Assembly: GCA_016931965.1 (NCBI GenBank)
Contig: JAFGDT010000074.1
Span: forward strand, 1-64,000
Source: a bacterium
Lineage (GTDB): Bacteria; Zhuqueibacterota; QNDG01; DSAB01
Length of the DNA stretch: 64,000 nucleotides
Direction of reading: 5' to 3'
Positions 43,495 through 53,252 of the stretch are shown here, piece by piece; position 1 is the stretch's first letter; each line of letters begins with the position of its first letter. The notes beneath the pieces were generated by a model that had not been told where the DNA came from, ran no database searches, and was given only the letters and a program-made list of their open reading frames with translations. Both the position numbers and the translations under genes were made by a program.

Positions 43495-45084
43495 ATGAAA
43501 ACCACGCGCAGACAATTCATTAAATCAGTCGGGTTGGGCACTGTAACCCTCGCCTTTCCGAATTTGATTTCGACACGGTGCGCAGCGGCAAAACAACCCA
43601 ACATCCTTTTTATCATGAGCGATGACCATGCCGAACAGGCGATCAGCTGTTATGGAAGCCAGCTGATCGAGACATCCCACATCGACAGGATCGCCCATGA
43701 AGGGATTCGTTTTGAAAACAGTTTTGTCACCAATTCGATCTGTGCCCCGAGCCGGGCCGTTCTCTTAACCGGCAAATACAGCCACATGAACGGTCTTCGC
43801 GACAACCAGGATGAATTTGACGGCAGCCAGATGACATTTCCCAAACTGCTCCAGCAGGCCGGATACCAGACCGCCATGATCGGAAAATGGCATCTCAAAA
43901 CAGATCCCACAGGATTCGATGAGTGGAAAATCCTGATCGATCAGGGAGAATATTACAATCCCACATTGATCGAAAACGGTGTAAGAAATGAGTATATCGG
44001 TTACACAACCGATCTCATTACGGATATCGCTGTCGAATCGTTAAACCGAAGAGACCGGAACAGACCCTTCTGTATGCTGGTCCATCACAAAGCCCCCCAC
44101 CGCAACTGGATGCCGAACCTGAAATATCTGGACGTGTATAACGATAGAGACCTGCCGTTGCCCGAAACGTTTTACGATGACTATGCCGACAGGCAGGCAG
44201 CAAAAGAAGCGGATATGCGGATCGATGATATGTATTTGTCATCCGATATGAAATTGAACACGGGATATTATGAAAAAGAGACAGGCACGGGAGGCAACCT
44301 GGCTTCGGCTCCTTTTGCAGAGATGGGTTGGGCAGCCAGTTTGGCAAGATTAACTGAAACACAGAGAAAAGCCTGGGACGCCCATTACGACAGAATCAAT
44401 GAAGAATTCAGAGATTTGAAACTGACGGGCGACGATCTGCTGAGATGGAAATATCAGCGCTACATAAAAGACTATTTGAGCTGCATCCTCTCTGTAGACG
44501 AAAGTGTCGGAAGGTTACTGGAATATCTGGATGAAGAGGGTTTGAATGACAACACACTGGTTGTCTATACATCGGATCAGGGATTTTATCTGGGTGAACA
44601 CGGCTGGTACGATAAGAGGTTTATGTATGAAGAATCACTCGGTATGCCGCTCGTCATGCGATATCCGGACCAGATGAAATCAAATCGGGTTTCAGAGAAA
44701 ATGGTCTTGAATCTCGATTTTGCACCGACATTCCTTGATTTCGCAGGTGTGGAAATCCCTGTAGAGATGCAGGGGGAATCACTACGTGCGATAACCAGCG
44801 GAAATGGCCAAGGTGAATGGCGCGATTCGATCTACTACCATTATTACGAATATCCGCACGGATGGCACAATGTGAAACGGCACTACGGCGTGCGGACAGA
44901 ACGGTATAAATTGATCCATTTCTATTATGATATCGATACCTGGGAATTGTTCGACTTGCAGCGCGATCCAAACGAATTAAACAATTTGTATGACGATCCC
45001 GACTACACTGATATTGTCAACACATTGAAAACAGAACTGGAACGCCTCCAGCAGAAATACGGAGATACGGATATTCGCATTTGA
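43495..45084 (+). CDS. Sulfatase with Tat signal
   Basis: A 529-aa type I sulfatase that hydrolyses sulfate esters, most likely on glycans. The N-terminus is a twin-arginine signal (TTRRQFIKSVGLG). Metal ligands are in NILFIMSDDHAEQ; the formylglycine motif is CAPSR in SICAPSRAVLLTGKYSH, the Cys type needing an anaerobic or FGE maturase. DNTLVVYTSDQGFYLGEHGWYDKRF supplies the second metal pair. The C-terminus has the usual WELFDLQRDPNELNNLYDDP. No maturase gene is in the window. It suits a bacterium degrading sulfated polysaccharides, with GH31 and GH30 genes nearby. Confidence 0.93.
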   Translation: MKTTRRQFIKSVGLGTVTLAFPNLISTRCAAAKQPNILFIMSDDHAEQAISCYGSQLIETSHIDRIAHEGIRFENSFVTNSICAPSRAVLLTGKYSHMNGLRDNQDEFDGSQMTFPKLLQQAGYQTAMIGKWHLKTDPTGFDEWKILIDQGEYYNPTLIENGVRNEYIGYTTDLITDIAVESLNRRDRNRPFCMLVHHKAPHRNWMPNLKYLDVYNDRDLPLPETFYDDYADRQAAKEADMRIDDMYLSSDMKLNTGYYEKETGTGGNLASAPFAEMGWAASLARLTETQRKAWDAHYDRINEEFRDLKLTGDDLLRWKYQRYIKDYLSCILSVDESVGRLLEYLDEEGLNDNTLVVYTSDQGFYLGEHGWYDKRFMYEESLGMPLVMRYPDQMKSNRVSEKMVLNLDFAPTFLDFAGVEIPVEMQGESLRAITSGNGQGEWRDSIYYHYYEYPHGWHNVKRHYGVRTERYKLIHFYYDIDTWELFDLQRDPNELNNLYDDPDYTDIVNTLKTELERLQQKYGDTDIRI

Positions 45085-45182
45085 ATCAGGAGTACACCTA
45101 ACTGCATGTGAATATTATCAATTAAAATGTGTATCATTATTTGAAAGAGTTTGCTTAAGAACATTAATTGGAGGAACCTAAG

Positions 45183-46535
45183 ATGAAATATGTATGGATT
45201 ATTCTATCGGTATTCATTCTATGCTCTATCACTTTTAGCCAGGAAAGTCTTGCCGATCTTTTCGAACCTGAAGAAATAGTTGAAGATATCGACTTCTTGT
45301 TGAAATCACTCAATGACATTCACCCCACTTTTAATCAGTATCTTTCAAATCCAGATTATCAAAACAATCTTGAAAGTATCAAAAAGACGATTACTCAACC
45401 TATGTCAAAATACGATTTTTTTAAGCTCATGCAGCCTTTGATATCGGTTGATGGACACACCTCCTTACGCTTCGATGGAGAGATCTATCCAAAAAAGGAA
45501 GCTCCCTTTTTCCCTTTCAAAATCTTAATACGTAATAACCAAATCTATGTTAAAGAAAATTTGTCCGCAAATCCAAATATTCAAAAAGGAATGATCATTG
45601 AGTCCATCAATGGACAGCAAAGTTCAACAATTATCAATCTATTATCAAAATATATACCACATGATGGAGCAACAACACACCCTGAAAAAATTGCAGGTGT
45701 ATTTCACACATTTTATCAATTAATTTATGGTAATTTCTCAGAATTTAATTTGACCATTAGGAATGGGGAGAAAAGAGAAAATGTCATCGTAAATGGAATC
45801 AAATCAGAAGATTTTACCTCCGAAACAAAACCGCCCTTTGATTTTCAAATATTAGATAATAATGCGGCCTACTTTTATATCGAGGGATTCAGGCAGCCGG
45901 ACTTGTTTATGGTAAATATCGATTCTATTTTCACTATTCTACAGGAGAAAAATATAAAATACTTGATAATAGACAAAAGAAGCGGCGGTGGATTTACAAA
46001 CTTGGCAGATTCCTTGTTAAGCTATCTCACAAACAAATCCTACAAACAATTTGAAAAGAAAGTGGTCAAAATCAGCTCTGCGAACCGGGATTATATTGAT
46101 GAAAACAAATCGAATGGATTGATCAGCGATGGATATTTAACCATTGAATATGGACCCGCTATACCGGTCAAGCGAAATCAACTATTCAATGGGAAAACCT
46201 ATATTCTAATGGGGTGGGAAACCTATTCAGCAGCTACTTATTTCGTTTCTGCGATCAAGTGTAATCAAATAGCAACTCTCATCGGTGGAGAGGCGGGACA
46301 ACCTTTAATCAGTAACGGTGATATTCAAGGGATAAACTTGCCCAATACAAAAATGATATGTTATTCCTCGATGTCCACCTATTACTTCCCCTGTGCTGAA
46401 AACAGGGATGAAAGTGTCAAACCCGATTATGAAGTCAAGCTGAGCCTTGAAGATTTGTTAAACGATACTGATAGATATCTGGAACATGCAATAAAATTAA
46501 TCGATCGGGACAGAGTTGCAAATAAAACAGAATAA
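45183..46535 (+). CDS. S41-family (tail-specific) peptidase-like exported protein
   Basis: About 450 aa. ATG 45183 has a GGAGGA site; a TTG 15 bases upstream is less likely. Residues 1-18 are a signal peptide ending TFSQ. A helical N-domain (about 25-80) is followed by a PDZ-like segment (QIYVKENLSANPNIQKGMIIESINGQ) and the S41 catalytic core: IKYLIIDKRSGGGFTNLADSLL, then WETYSAATYFVSAIK with the probable nucleophile Ser, and LIGGEAGQ. The C-terminus resembles other S41 members (VKPDYEVKLSLEDLLNDTDRYLEHAIKLI). The target is unknown. Confidence 0.82.
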   Translation: MKYVWIILSVFILCSITFSQESLADLFEPEEIVEDIDFLLKSLNDIHPTFNQYLSNPDYQNNLESIKKTITQPMSKYDFFKLMQPLISVDGHTSLRFDGEIYPKKEAPFFPFKILIRNNQIYVKENLSANPNIQKGMIIESINGQQSSTIINLLSKYIPHDGATTHPEKIAGVFHTFYQLIYGNFSEFNLTIRNGEKRENVIVNGIKSEDFTSETKPPFDFQILDNNAAYFYIEGFRQPDLFMVNIDSIFTILQEKNIKYLIIDKRSGGGFTNLADSLLSYLTNKSYKQFEKKVVKISSANRDYIDENKSNGLISDGYLTIEYGPAIPVKRNQLFNGKTYILMGWETYSAATYFVSAIKCNQIATLIGGEAGQPLISNGDIQGINLPNTKMICYSSMSTYYFPCAENRDESVKPDYEVKLSLEDLLNDTDRYLEHAIKLIDRDRVANKTE

Positions 46536-46666
46536 GAGAATGTCCAGCAGATAATCTAAACCTACAGCATAGAGTGCACATCGAAAATTTAATGGTTCGT
46601 TGAGCAAATTGCTGATTTTATGTTTTGAGGTGTTCACAATAACAAGATTATCGAATAGGAAGATAC

Positions 46667-47149
46667 ATGATACGTCCTGTTGAAAAAGGTGATGCCAAAG
46701 TGATCTGTAAAATATATAATCACTATATTGAGAACTCAGTCATTACTTTCGAAGAAGAGCCGATTCCCGTTGAGGAGATGCAAAACCGCATCAGAGAGAT
46801 AACAGTTTCACTGCCCTGGTTCGTCTATCAGGTCGGTGAGAAGATCATTGGATACGCCTACGCGAACCGATGGAAGCTCAAGAGTGCCTATCGATATGCT
46901 GTCGAAACGACGATTTACCTGTCTCCCGGAGAGACAGGACGTGGAATCGGCAGTAGGCTCTACGGGGAATTGATTGCCAGTTTGAAAACCCATCACATGC
47001 ATTGCGCAATTGGCGTCATCACGATACCGAATCCAGCCAGCATTGCGCTGCATGAAAGAATGGGATTTGAAAAAGTCGCCCATTTCAGAGAGGTGGGATG
47101 GAAATTCAATCAATGGATCGATGTAGGGTACTGGGAGCTTATGCTTTGA
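46667..47149 (+). CDS. GNAT acetyltransferase, phosphinothricin-acetyltransferase-like
   Basis: A 160-aa protein. It begins MIRPVEKGDAKVICKIYNHYIENSVITFEEE, has TTIYLSPGETGRGIGSRLY (acetyl-CoA loop) and NPASIALHERMGFEKVAHFREVGWKF, all typical of the Pat/MddA subgroup that acetylates phosphinothricin or methionine sulfone/sulfoximine. The actual substrate is not known. The next GNAT begins 4 bases after its stop, so they are co-transcribed. Confidence 0.88.
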   Translation: MIRPVEKGDAKVICKIYNHYIENSVITFEEEPIPVEEMQNRIREITVSLPWFVYQVGEKIIGYAYANRWKLKSAYRYAVETTIYLSPGETGRGIGSRLYGELIASLKTHHMHCAIGVITIPNPASIALHERMGFEKVAHFREVGWKFNQWIDVGYWELML

Positions 47150-47153
47150 TATC

Positions 47154-47648
47154 ATGAATATATCCATTAAACAGGCAACACAGGATGACCTTGCTGTGAT
47201 TTTGGATATTCTCACTGAAGCAGAGGAATGGGTTGAAGAAAAGGGAGAACCCCTCTGGGAATTGGACGAACTTCAACCGGAAACCATAAAAGAGGACATC
47301 CGGAAGGGTGAATTTTTTATTGCCTATGCAGATCATGAAGCAGCAGGCGTTTTTAAATTCCAGACAGAGGATCAATTGTTTTGGTCCGATGTACCCGAAG
47401 GTGAATCCACATATATCCACCGTCTCGCTGTAAAAAGAAAATTTTCAGGAGGAACAATATCCTCGGCCATGATCAATGATGCAAAAATGAAAACAAAAGA
47501 AATGGGCAGGCGGTTTCTCAGACTTGATTGTGATGTCTCTCGTCCGAAACTGCACACGCTTTATAAAAAACACGGATTCATGGAGCACAGCAATCGGCAG
47601 GTCGGTCCTTATTATGTCACACGATATCAATACGAAATAAAATCATAA
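47154..47648 (+). CDS. GNAT acetyltransferase
   Basis: A 164-aa single-domain GNAT protein. Recognisable are the beta4 segment TYIHRLAVKRKFSGGTISSAMIN in place of the usual acetyl-CoA loop, FLRLDCDVSRPKLHTLYKKHGF, and the YYVTRYQYEI ending. The pyrophosphate loop is atypical: GGTISS rather than GxGxG/A. The substrate is unknown. It is tightly linked to the GNAT gene upstream, and the DUF362 gene follows after 18 bases. Confidence 0.8.
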   Translation: MNISIKQATQDDLAVILDILTEAEEWVEEKGEPLWELDELQPETIKEDIRKGEFFIAYADHEAAGVFKFQTEDQLFWSDVPEGESTYIHRLAVKRKFSGGTISSAMINDAKMKTKEMGRRFLRLDCDVSRPKLHTLYKKHGFMEHSNRQVGPYYVTRYQYEIKS

Positions 47649-47666
47649 ATCAGGGAGAATTGGTGA

Positions 47667-48737
47667 ATGATACACAAACCTTTTACACGTCGAGAATTTA
47701 TCAAAACAAGCGCAGTGGCCACGCTCGGTCTGGCATCCGGATCTTTATTTTCAAGCGATGAAAAACCCGTTGTCAGCATTGTGAAAATTGAAAACGATCA
47801 AATCGAATACGCTGTTGAAAAGGCCATCGACCTGATCGGCGGCATCCAAACCGTTACCAAGGGCAGGAACAGCATCATGCTCAAACCCAATCTGGTGGGA
47901 GAAAGTCCGACTTTTACGACGAAACCTGCTGTGGTCAATGCCCTGGCAAAAATGATGAAAAGCGCAGGAAAGGAGGTGGTCATCGGGGAAGGCTCCGCTG
48001 CTGCAGAAGGATTTAATGCCAAGGGTATTACCAACTACCGAACAAGACGGCAAGACATCCTGGATCCCATGCAGCAGTATGTTTTTGATACGCTCGGCTA
48101 TACAGAACTGGCCGAATCATTGAACATTCCGCTGATCAATTTACATTCGGGTGATCTGGTTGATGTTGATGTACCGAACGGCCTGTTGTATGATCGAATC
48201 ACGTTGCATAAATCATTAACCGAAGTGGACATGCTCTGTTCAGTGCCCATGATGAAAACCCATACACTGGCCACTGTGACTTTGGGGATGAAAAATTTGA
48301 TCGGGCTCTATCCGGGGACAGTTTATTATTCCGTCAGATCATGGTTGCACGATCGTGCCGCTGAGAAGGAATCCCCCGGAGTGGCTTTTGAAATATTGGA
48401 TATGGTGAGGGCCAATAAATTGGACCTCGTCGTTGTGGATGGTTCAATGGCCATGGAAGGAACCGGTCCGACAGCTGGAACCCTTGTGAAGATGGATCTC
48501 ATTATTGCCGGTACAAATCCGCTGGCCACCGATCTCATTACGGCGAATATCATGGGATTCGAACCGGATGAAGTCCCCACTTTTATCTGCGCCATACAGC
48601 TGGGTATGACACCGACAGGGATTGATGGGATTGAAGTCAGAGGCGAGCCGATTGAAAATGTCCGGCGTCCATTCGTCAAACCCATTGTCTTTCCCTGGAA
48701 CAATGTCAGTCCATTCTGGGGTAATCAGGAATTATAA
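47667..48737 (+). CDS. DUF362 protein with Tat signal
   Basis: A 356-aa exported protein. The twin-arginine signal is FTRREFIKTSAVATLGLASGS. The mature part is a DUF362 domain: SIMLKPNLVGESPTFTTKPAVVNALAKMM, VVIGEGSAA, LCSVPMMKTHTLATVTLGMKNLIGLYPG and VVDGSMAMEGTGPTAG. The usual C-terminal ferredoxin cysteines of some members are absent. The function of the family is not settled. It sits directly before the broken GH31 gene. Confidence 0.82.
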   Translation: MIHKPFTRREFIKTSAVATLGLASGSLFSSDEKPVVSIVKIENDQIEYAVEKAIDLIGGIQTVTKGRNSIMLKPNLVGESPTFTTKPAVVNALAKMMKSAGKEVVIGEGSAAAEGFNAKGITNYRTRRQDILDPMQQYVFDTLGYTELAESLNIPLINLHSGDLVDVDVPNGLLYDRITLHKSLTEVDMLCSVPMMKTHTLATVTLGMKNLIGLYPGTVYYSVRSWLHDRAAEKESPGVAFEILDMVRANKLDLVVVDGSMAMEGTGPTAGTLVKMDLIIAGTNPLATDLITANIMGFEPDEVPTFICAIQLGMTPTGIDGIEVRGEPIENVRRPFVKPIVFPWNNVSPFWGNQEL

Positions 48738-48777
48738 AGTCAATCATAGAGCGTCACATTTTTCCAAGGAGTCATCT

Positions 48778-51037
48778 ATGAATACAAGAATACGAACATC
48801 AGCACTTTCTTCACTCATATGTCTCCTGACGGTCCATTTCGCGGCAAGCCAGACGATATGGGAAAAAGATCCGTTTTCCATTTATTTACAGGATAATAAT
48901 CTGGAATTCTTTCATGAAAAGACCAAAATTATGGAAATTCAATCAGTGGCATTTAACTTTATCCAGCCGGATACAATTCTGATTGAAAATGTGAAAGATG
49001 ACACACTGAACCTGCAGCTTGTTTTTAATCAGACCGACGGATATCACGGAAATTTCCCATCTCAAATCCGATTGACGATATCCCATTTTAACAACACATT
49101 CCACCTGACGGCCAGTCACAGCACTTTCAGACATGTAACCATCAAGATGAAAGATTTAAATGAGCATTATTTTGGATGTCTTGAAAAACTATACCCGGAA
49201 AATGCAAAAAGTCCGGATTTACGCGGCAACGTCGTGGATGTGGAAGTGTATGGATATGGTGAGCGGGATTATGCTGAAAATTATGCCTCCGCCTATTCAG
49301 CATTCTATATCAGCAGTCTGGGGTATGGGAGTTTCTTCGACACCTTTGCCAAAGGCCGTTACCATTTTGCTGTGAATGGCACCACGGAAATCTACCACCA
49401 GACCGATGCATTGGATTGGTACATCTTTTACGGTCCGACCGGTGATATCATTCACCGGGAATATTTCAACATCATCGGCAGACCCAAATACATCCCGATG
49501 TGGGCTTGCGGACCCATTTTCTGGCGGGACCAGAACAACGGCGGTAAGGATGAATTACTGGATGACATCCAGAAATTTACAGAACTTGAAATTCCGTTAA
49601 CAGCCTGCTGGGTCGATCGCCCCTACAGCAACGGCTCCAGCAACTGGTCCTTAATGGATTTTAATGAAAAATTTGCCGAACCCGAAAACTGGATCAGAAC
49701 AATCAACGAACAGTATGGCCTCCAATTCATGACTTGGGTAGCCCCGCTGACTTTTTCAGACAGGGATTTCCCCGGTTTATTGCCCAACTACAAAGGATAT
49801 CTCGATTTAACAGATCCGGACGCAATTACTGAACTGGAAAATCGCTTAAATACCTATCAGTATGCAGTTGGTGTCAAAGGACATAAAATGGACCGGGCCG
49901 ATGAAAATTTTCCTTTCACATCCACATGGAATGAGCGCACATCGGAATCGGAATCACGAAACCGGTATGTCTATCTCTATTCAAAAGTCATGCACGACAT
50001 TCTTGTCAAAGCCCTTGGTGACAATCATTTTAATTTTGCCCGCGCTGCTTTTCACCGATGTCAGCCCTATCTGAGCGCACTCTGGGGAGGAGACTCCCGA
50101 TCCAACTGGCAGGGCAGGCAGTCAGGCCAACGCCATGCGAACTGGATTCATGGGCTTTCCTGTATGGGGTGCGGATACCGGGGGGTATCTGGGTACCGGC
50201 CGAATTGATGAAACCTTATATATCCGCTGGCTTCAATGGGGCGCTTGGAACGGCATGTTCGAAATAAAAATAGACGGCTCCGGAGGATCCGGAGAAGACC
50301 GTCCACCGTGGAAGTACACCGAACGGTTGCAGAACGTGTTTCGAGAAGTTTGCGAACAGAGAATGGCATTATTGCCCACGATTTATTCCTGTGCAAACAC
50401 ATCCTATGTCAATGGTGTTTTAATGAAACCGCTGAATTACCTCTATCCACATGATGAGAATGCTTATCAGATTTGGGATGAATATATATTCGGGAATGGT
50501 TTTCTTGTTGCGCCTGTTTTTACTCCGGACAATGTCAGAGAAATATATCTGCCCGATGGAAAATGGATCGATTTTTATGATCACACAAAAACAGTGACTG
50601 GCCCCGTCACTTTGCTTCAGACCGTTCCACTTGAGACGATTCCGGTCTTCATTAAAGAAAATTCGATTTATATAACAGGACAGATATTTCAAGGAAATTC
50701 AAAAATCTGGGAAGGTGAGCTTGACGGAAATGAAATGATCACGATTCATATACTACCGGGAAATATCAATGATCAGACGACGTTTCGTTTTGTGGATAGC
50801 TTCGACAACGACAAAGAAAAAATCATGCACTTCACCCGTAAATCCGATCAAATGATATTTTCTTCAGATCGTTTGATGGTTCAATCAACAATTGAATTGA
50901 AGTGTACATCCAGACCCGCAAAGGTCTTATTGAATGGAGAAAACACAGCATATGAATACAATGACAGCCTTCAAATCGTAAAAACAAACATCGGAAAAAA
51001 CCGAGAGATCAACCTGGAAATCATTTTTTCTGATTAA
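48778..51037 (+). pseudogene. Glycoside hydrolase family 31, broken by a 4-bp duplication
   Basis: ATG 48778 has an AAGGAG site and encodes a signal peptide ending FAASQ. The first frame runs to 50208 and contains the GH31 barrel: KYIPMWACGPIFWRDQ, TACWVDRPYS, the nucleophile region KGHKMDRADENFPF (about residue 371) and ALWGGDSRSNWQG (about 435). There the sequence GGCAGGCA (50113-50120) is a tandem duplication that shifts the frame. The second frame continues exactly with QANAMRTGFMGFPVWGADTGGYLG and the C-terminal beta domains to 51037. Removing one GGCA restores one protein of about 752 aa. Alpha-glycosidase activity is likely lost unless this is a sequence error. Confidence 0.88.
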
Positions 51038-51096
51038 GAAGAAAAGAACGTATGATTATATCAACTCATCAGAGCCAATCAGAAAAGGAAACAGGG

Positions 51097-52575
51097 ATGA
51101 AAAAAAATAATTTAAAAATTTTAATTGTAGCTTTGATTCTCACTGCTTCTCAAGGAATTCAGGCACAGGCATGGGGCGATTTCACGGCTGTGCGTGCAGA
51201 AGTCGATTTCTCCATTCATCTTCGTGAATGGGACGGATTTGGATTCAATTATGTCCAGGTCGCTCAGACACTGAACTATGATGAAGATTCACAGGAATAC
51301 GGTGGATTCAGTCTTTTAACAGAAAAGGAGCGCCAGGAGATTATTGATCTGGTGTTTGGCGATGACGGCCTCAAACCCGGTGTGATTAAAATGTTTTATG
51401 ATCCCTGGCACCAGGAATCCCCTGACGGGCCGTTTGATCATGAACGCTCGACTGAATGGATGTGTTACTTTGTCCGTGAAGGTCTGAAACGTGCAAGGGC
51501 AAGAGGAGACAGCATCACCATTTTTACCACGCTCTACGGTCCTCCGCCCTGGGCGACGAAACAGCAGTTTCTCCGCGGCCGGGACCTGGATCCCGATCAA
51601 AAATACAATCTCGCCAAATACATGATCCATTGGGTGAAATGGCTCCGTGAGGTGGAACACTTTCCGGTCAAATACATCTCTCTGCACAACGAGGGAGAAG
51701 ACTGGATGCGCTGGCCTGCGGATGGATTGTCCGGCAACATCGGTGAGGGGCATGATTACAATCTTTACTGGCCTCCTGAACAGGTGGTGGACTTTCTCAA
51801 ATTCATGCGTCCGATGCTCGATGCGGAGGGGCTACAGGATGTCGGTTTGACACCCGGCGAAACAACGAACTGGTACCGTTTCAGTCACTGGGGATACGCA
51901 GACGCCATTGCGGCAGATCCTGGTGCATTGCAAAATCTGGGTCTGGTGACTTCCCATGGATTTTACAGCGGAAACTATGGAAGATGGTTCGGCGAGCACC
52001 GCAGTGTGGGAATAGATCTCTTAAGAGAAAAGAAACCCTCTCTCCATGCCTGGGTCACTTCAACGAGCTGGAGCCGGATGGATGCGGATAATTTAAAGGA
52101 GATGCACGGCAATATCTACACAGCCAAGGTGAACAGCATCACACCCTGGGCTGGAATACAGCGTCCCGCCAAATGGGTAGGTGGCGATCCCAACCCGGGA
52201 AGTGCATTCCAGATATCGGAAGAGGGTGCTTACGAAGTCCGCCGCGGATATTACTATTACAAACAGATCTGTCGGGCCGGTCAGCCGGGTATGGCTGTGG
52301 CAAAAACCATAGCCATGGATTCAGAAGTGGCCGTGATTGCATTTGCCCGCAACGGAACCAAACATCCCGACGCTTTTATTCTCGTCAATATCAGCCAATG
52401 GAATAAAAAGATCAAAGTGCAGGTAAAAGGTGGAAGTTCCGACACTTATGAAGCATTCCGAACGTCGGATGAAGAGGATCGATACAAACCACTGGGAACC
52501 TTTACACTTGATCAAAATGACATTATCGAATACGAGATGCCTGTACGATCCGCAACGACATTCTATGCCAAATAG
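51097..52575 (+). CDS. GH30-like secreted glycoside hydrolase
   Basis: About 492 aa from ATG 51097; ATG 51052 in the same frame would place 15 polar residues before the signal peptide. Signal peptide 1-25, ending GIQAQA. A TIM barrel follows: WDGFGFNYVQ, LYGPPPWATKQQ, and the acid/base region VKYISLHNEGEDW with the Asn-Glu pair. A C-terminal beta domain has VAVIAFARNGTKHPDAFILVNIS. At the position where GH30 enzymes have the nucleophile Glu (W-x-T/S-E), this protein reads HAWVTSTSW, with no Glu. It may belong to a divergent clan-A family or be inactive. It lies next to the GH31 gene. Confidence 0.7.
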   Translation: MKKNNLKILIVALILTASQGIQAQAWGDFTAVRAEVDFSIHLREWDGFGFNYVQVAQTLNYDEDSQEYGGFSLLTEKERQEIIDLVFGDDGLKPGVIKMFYDPWHQESPDGPFDHERSTEWMCYFVREGLKRARARGDSITIFTTLYGPPPWATKQQFLRGRDLDPDQKYNLAKYMIHWVKWLREVEHFPVKYISLHNEGEDWMRWPADGLSGNIGEGHDYNLYWPPEQVVDFLKFMRPMLDAEGLQDVGLTPGETTNWYRFSHWGYADAIAADPGALQNLGLVTSHGFYSGNYGRWFGEHRSVGIDLLREKKPSLHAWVTSTSWSRMDADNLKEMHGNIYTAKVNSITPWAGIQRPAKWVGGDPNPGSAFQISEEGAYEVRRGYYYYKQICRAGQPGMAVAKTIAMDSEVAVIAFARNGTKHPDAFILVNISQWNKKIKVQVKGGSSDTYEAFRTSDEEDRYKPLGTFTLDQNDIIEYEMPVRSATTFYAK

Positions 52576-52668
52576 GAATCCAATAAACCAATGATTTTAA
52601 TGGTCTTCTGAATAAGCATCTTTATAAAAACATCAGAATGAATAGATCAAAGGGAAGAGGTGAATGAG

Positions 52669-53190
52669 ATGAAAAAGAAAAATATCACAAAGACCACAAT
52701 TGCAGGCACCTTGATTTGTACCGTTTTCGCTGTTTTATTTTTTGGATTTATCAATGTGTACGATATTAACCGTCCCCCTATTTATCTTATTACACTGGGA
52801 TTTGCAGGCTCTCTCTCTTTGGCCCTGTTCAGACAGAAAAAACTACGGGATGTTATTTATATGAATATCCTGATTTATATCCTGTTTGCCATTGTCTCAA
52901 CCCTGCTTTATCCGATTACGGCATTCATCCTGTTAATATATTTTTCAGCATTGCTTTGCGCACTTTTCATTTATGTCAAATATTTCGATCGAAAATTATC
53001 TCAAATCAAGCTGGTTCGTCCTCTGGTATTGGCCTCAACCGTGGGACTTTTTTACATCGCAGCCAATTTCCTGCACGGTCTGATATTCATTAACCATTTC
53101 ACCAAGGCGTTTTTGCTTGCCAATTTACCGATCGGCTTTTTGCTGGGTTTGGGCATCGGGATCGGGGAAGAAATCAGTGACAGAATTTAG
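52669..53190 (+). CDS. Small polytopic membrane protein of unknown function
   Basis: About 173 aa from ATG 52669, which has AAGAGG 8 bases upstream; GTG 52660 in frame is possible. Five or six hydrophobic helices: about 10-30, 38-52, 58-80 (two close), 85-105, 115-135 and 140-165. Short charged loops include FRQKKLRD and KYFDRKLSQ. The last helix holds the glycine-rich LLGLGIGIGEEISDRI. I recognise no family. The overlapping position just before mazG gives no functional clue. Confidence 0.7.
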   Translation: MKKKNITKTTIAGTLICTVFAVLFFGFINVYDINRPPIYLITLGFAGSLSLALFRQKKLRDVIYMNILIYILFAIVSTLLYPITAFILLIYFSALLCALFIYVKYFDRKLSQIKLVRPLVLASTVGLFYIAANFLHGLIFINHFTKAFLLANLPIGFLLGLGIGIGEEISDRI

Positions 53191-53252
53191 CAACAAAAAA
53201 GGATTGACCTTCATATTTCCTTCTATTTTTTTAAATAATGATGAACTAAACA

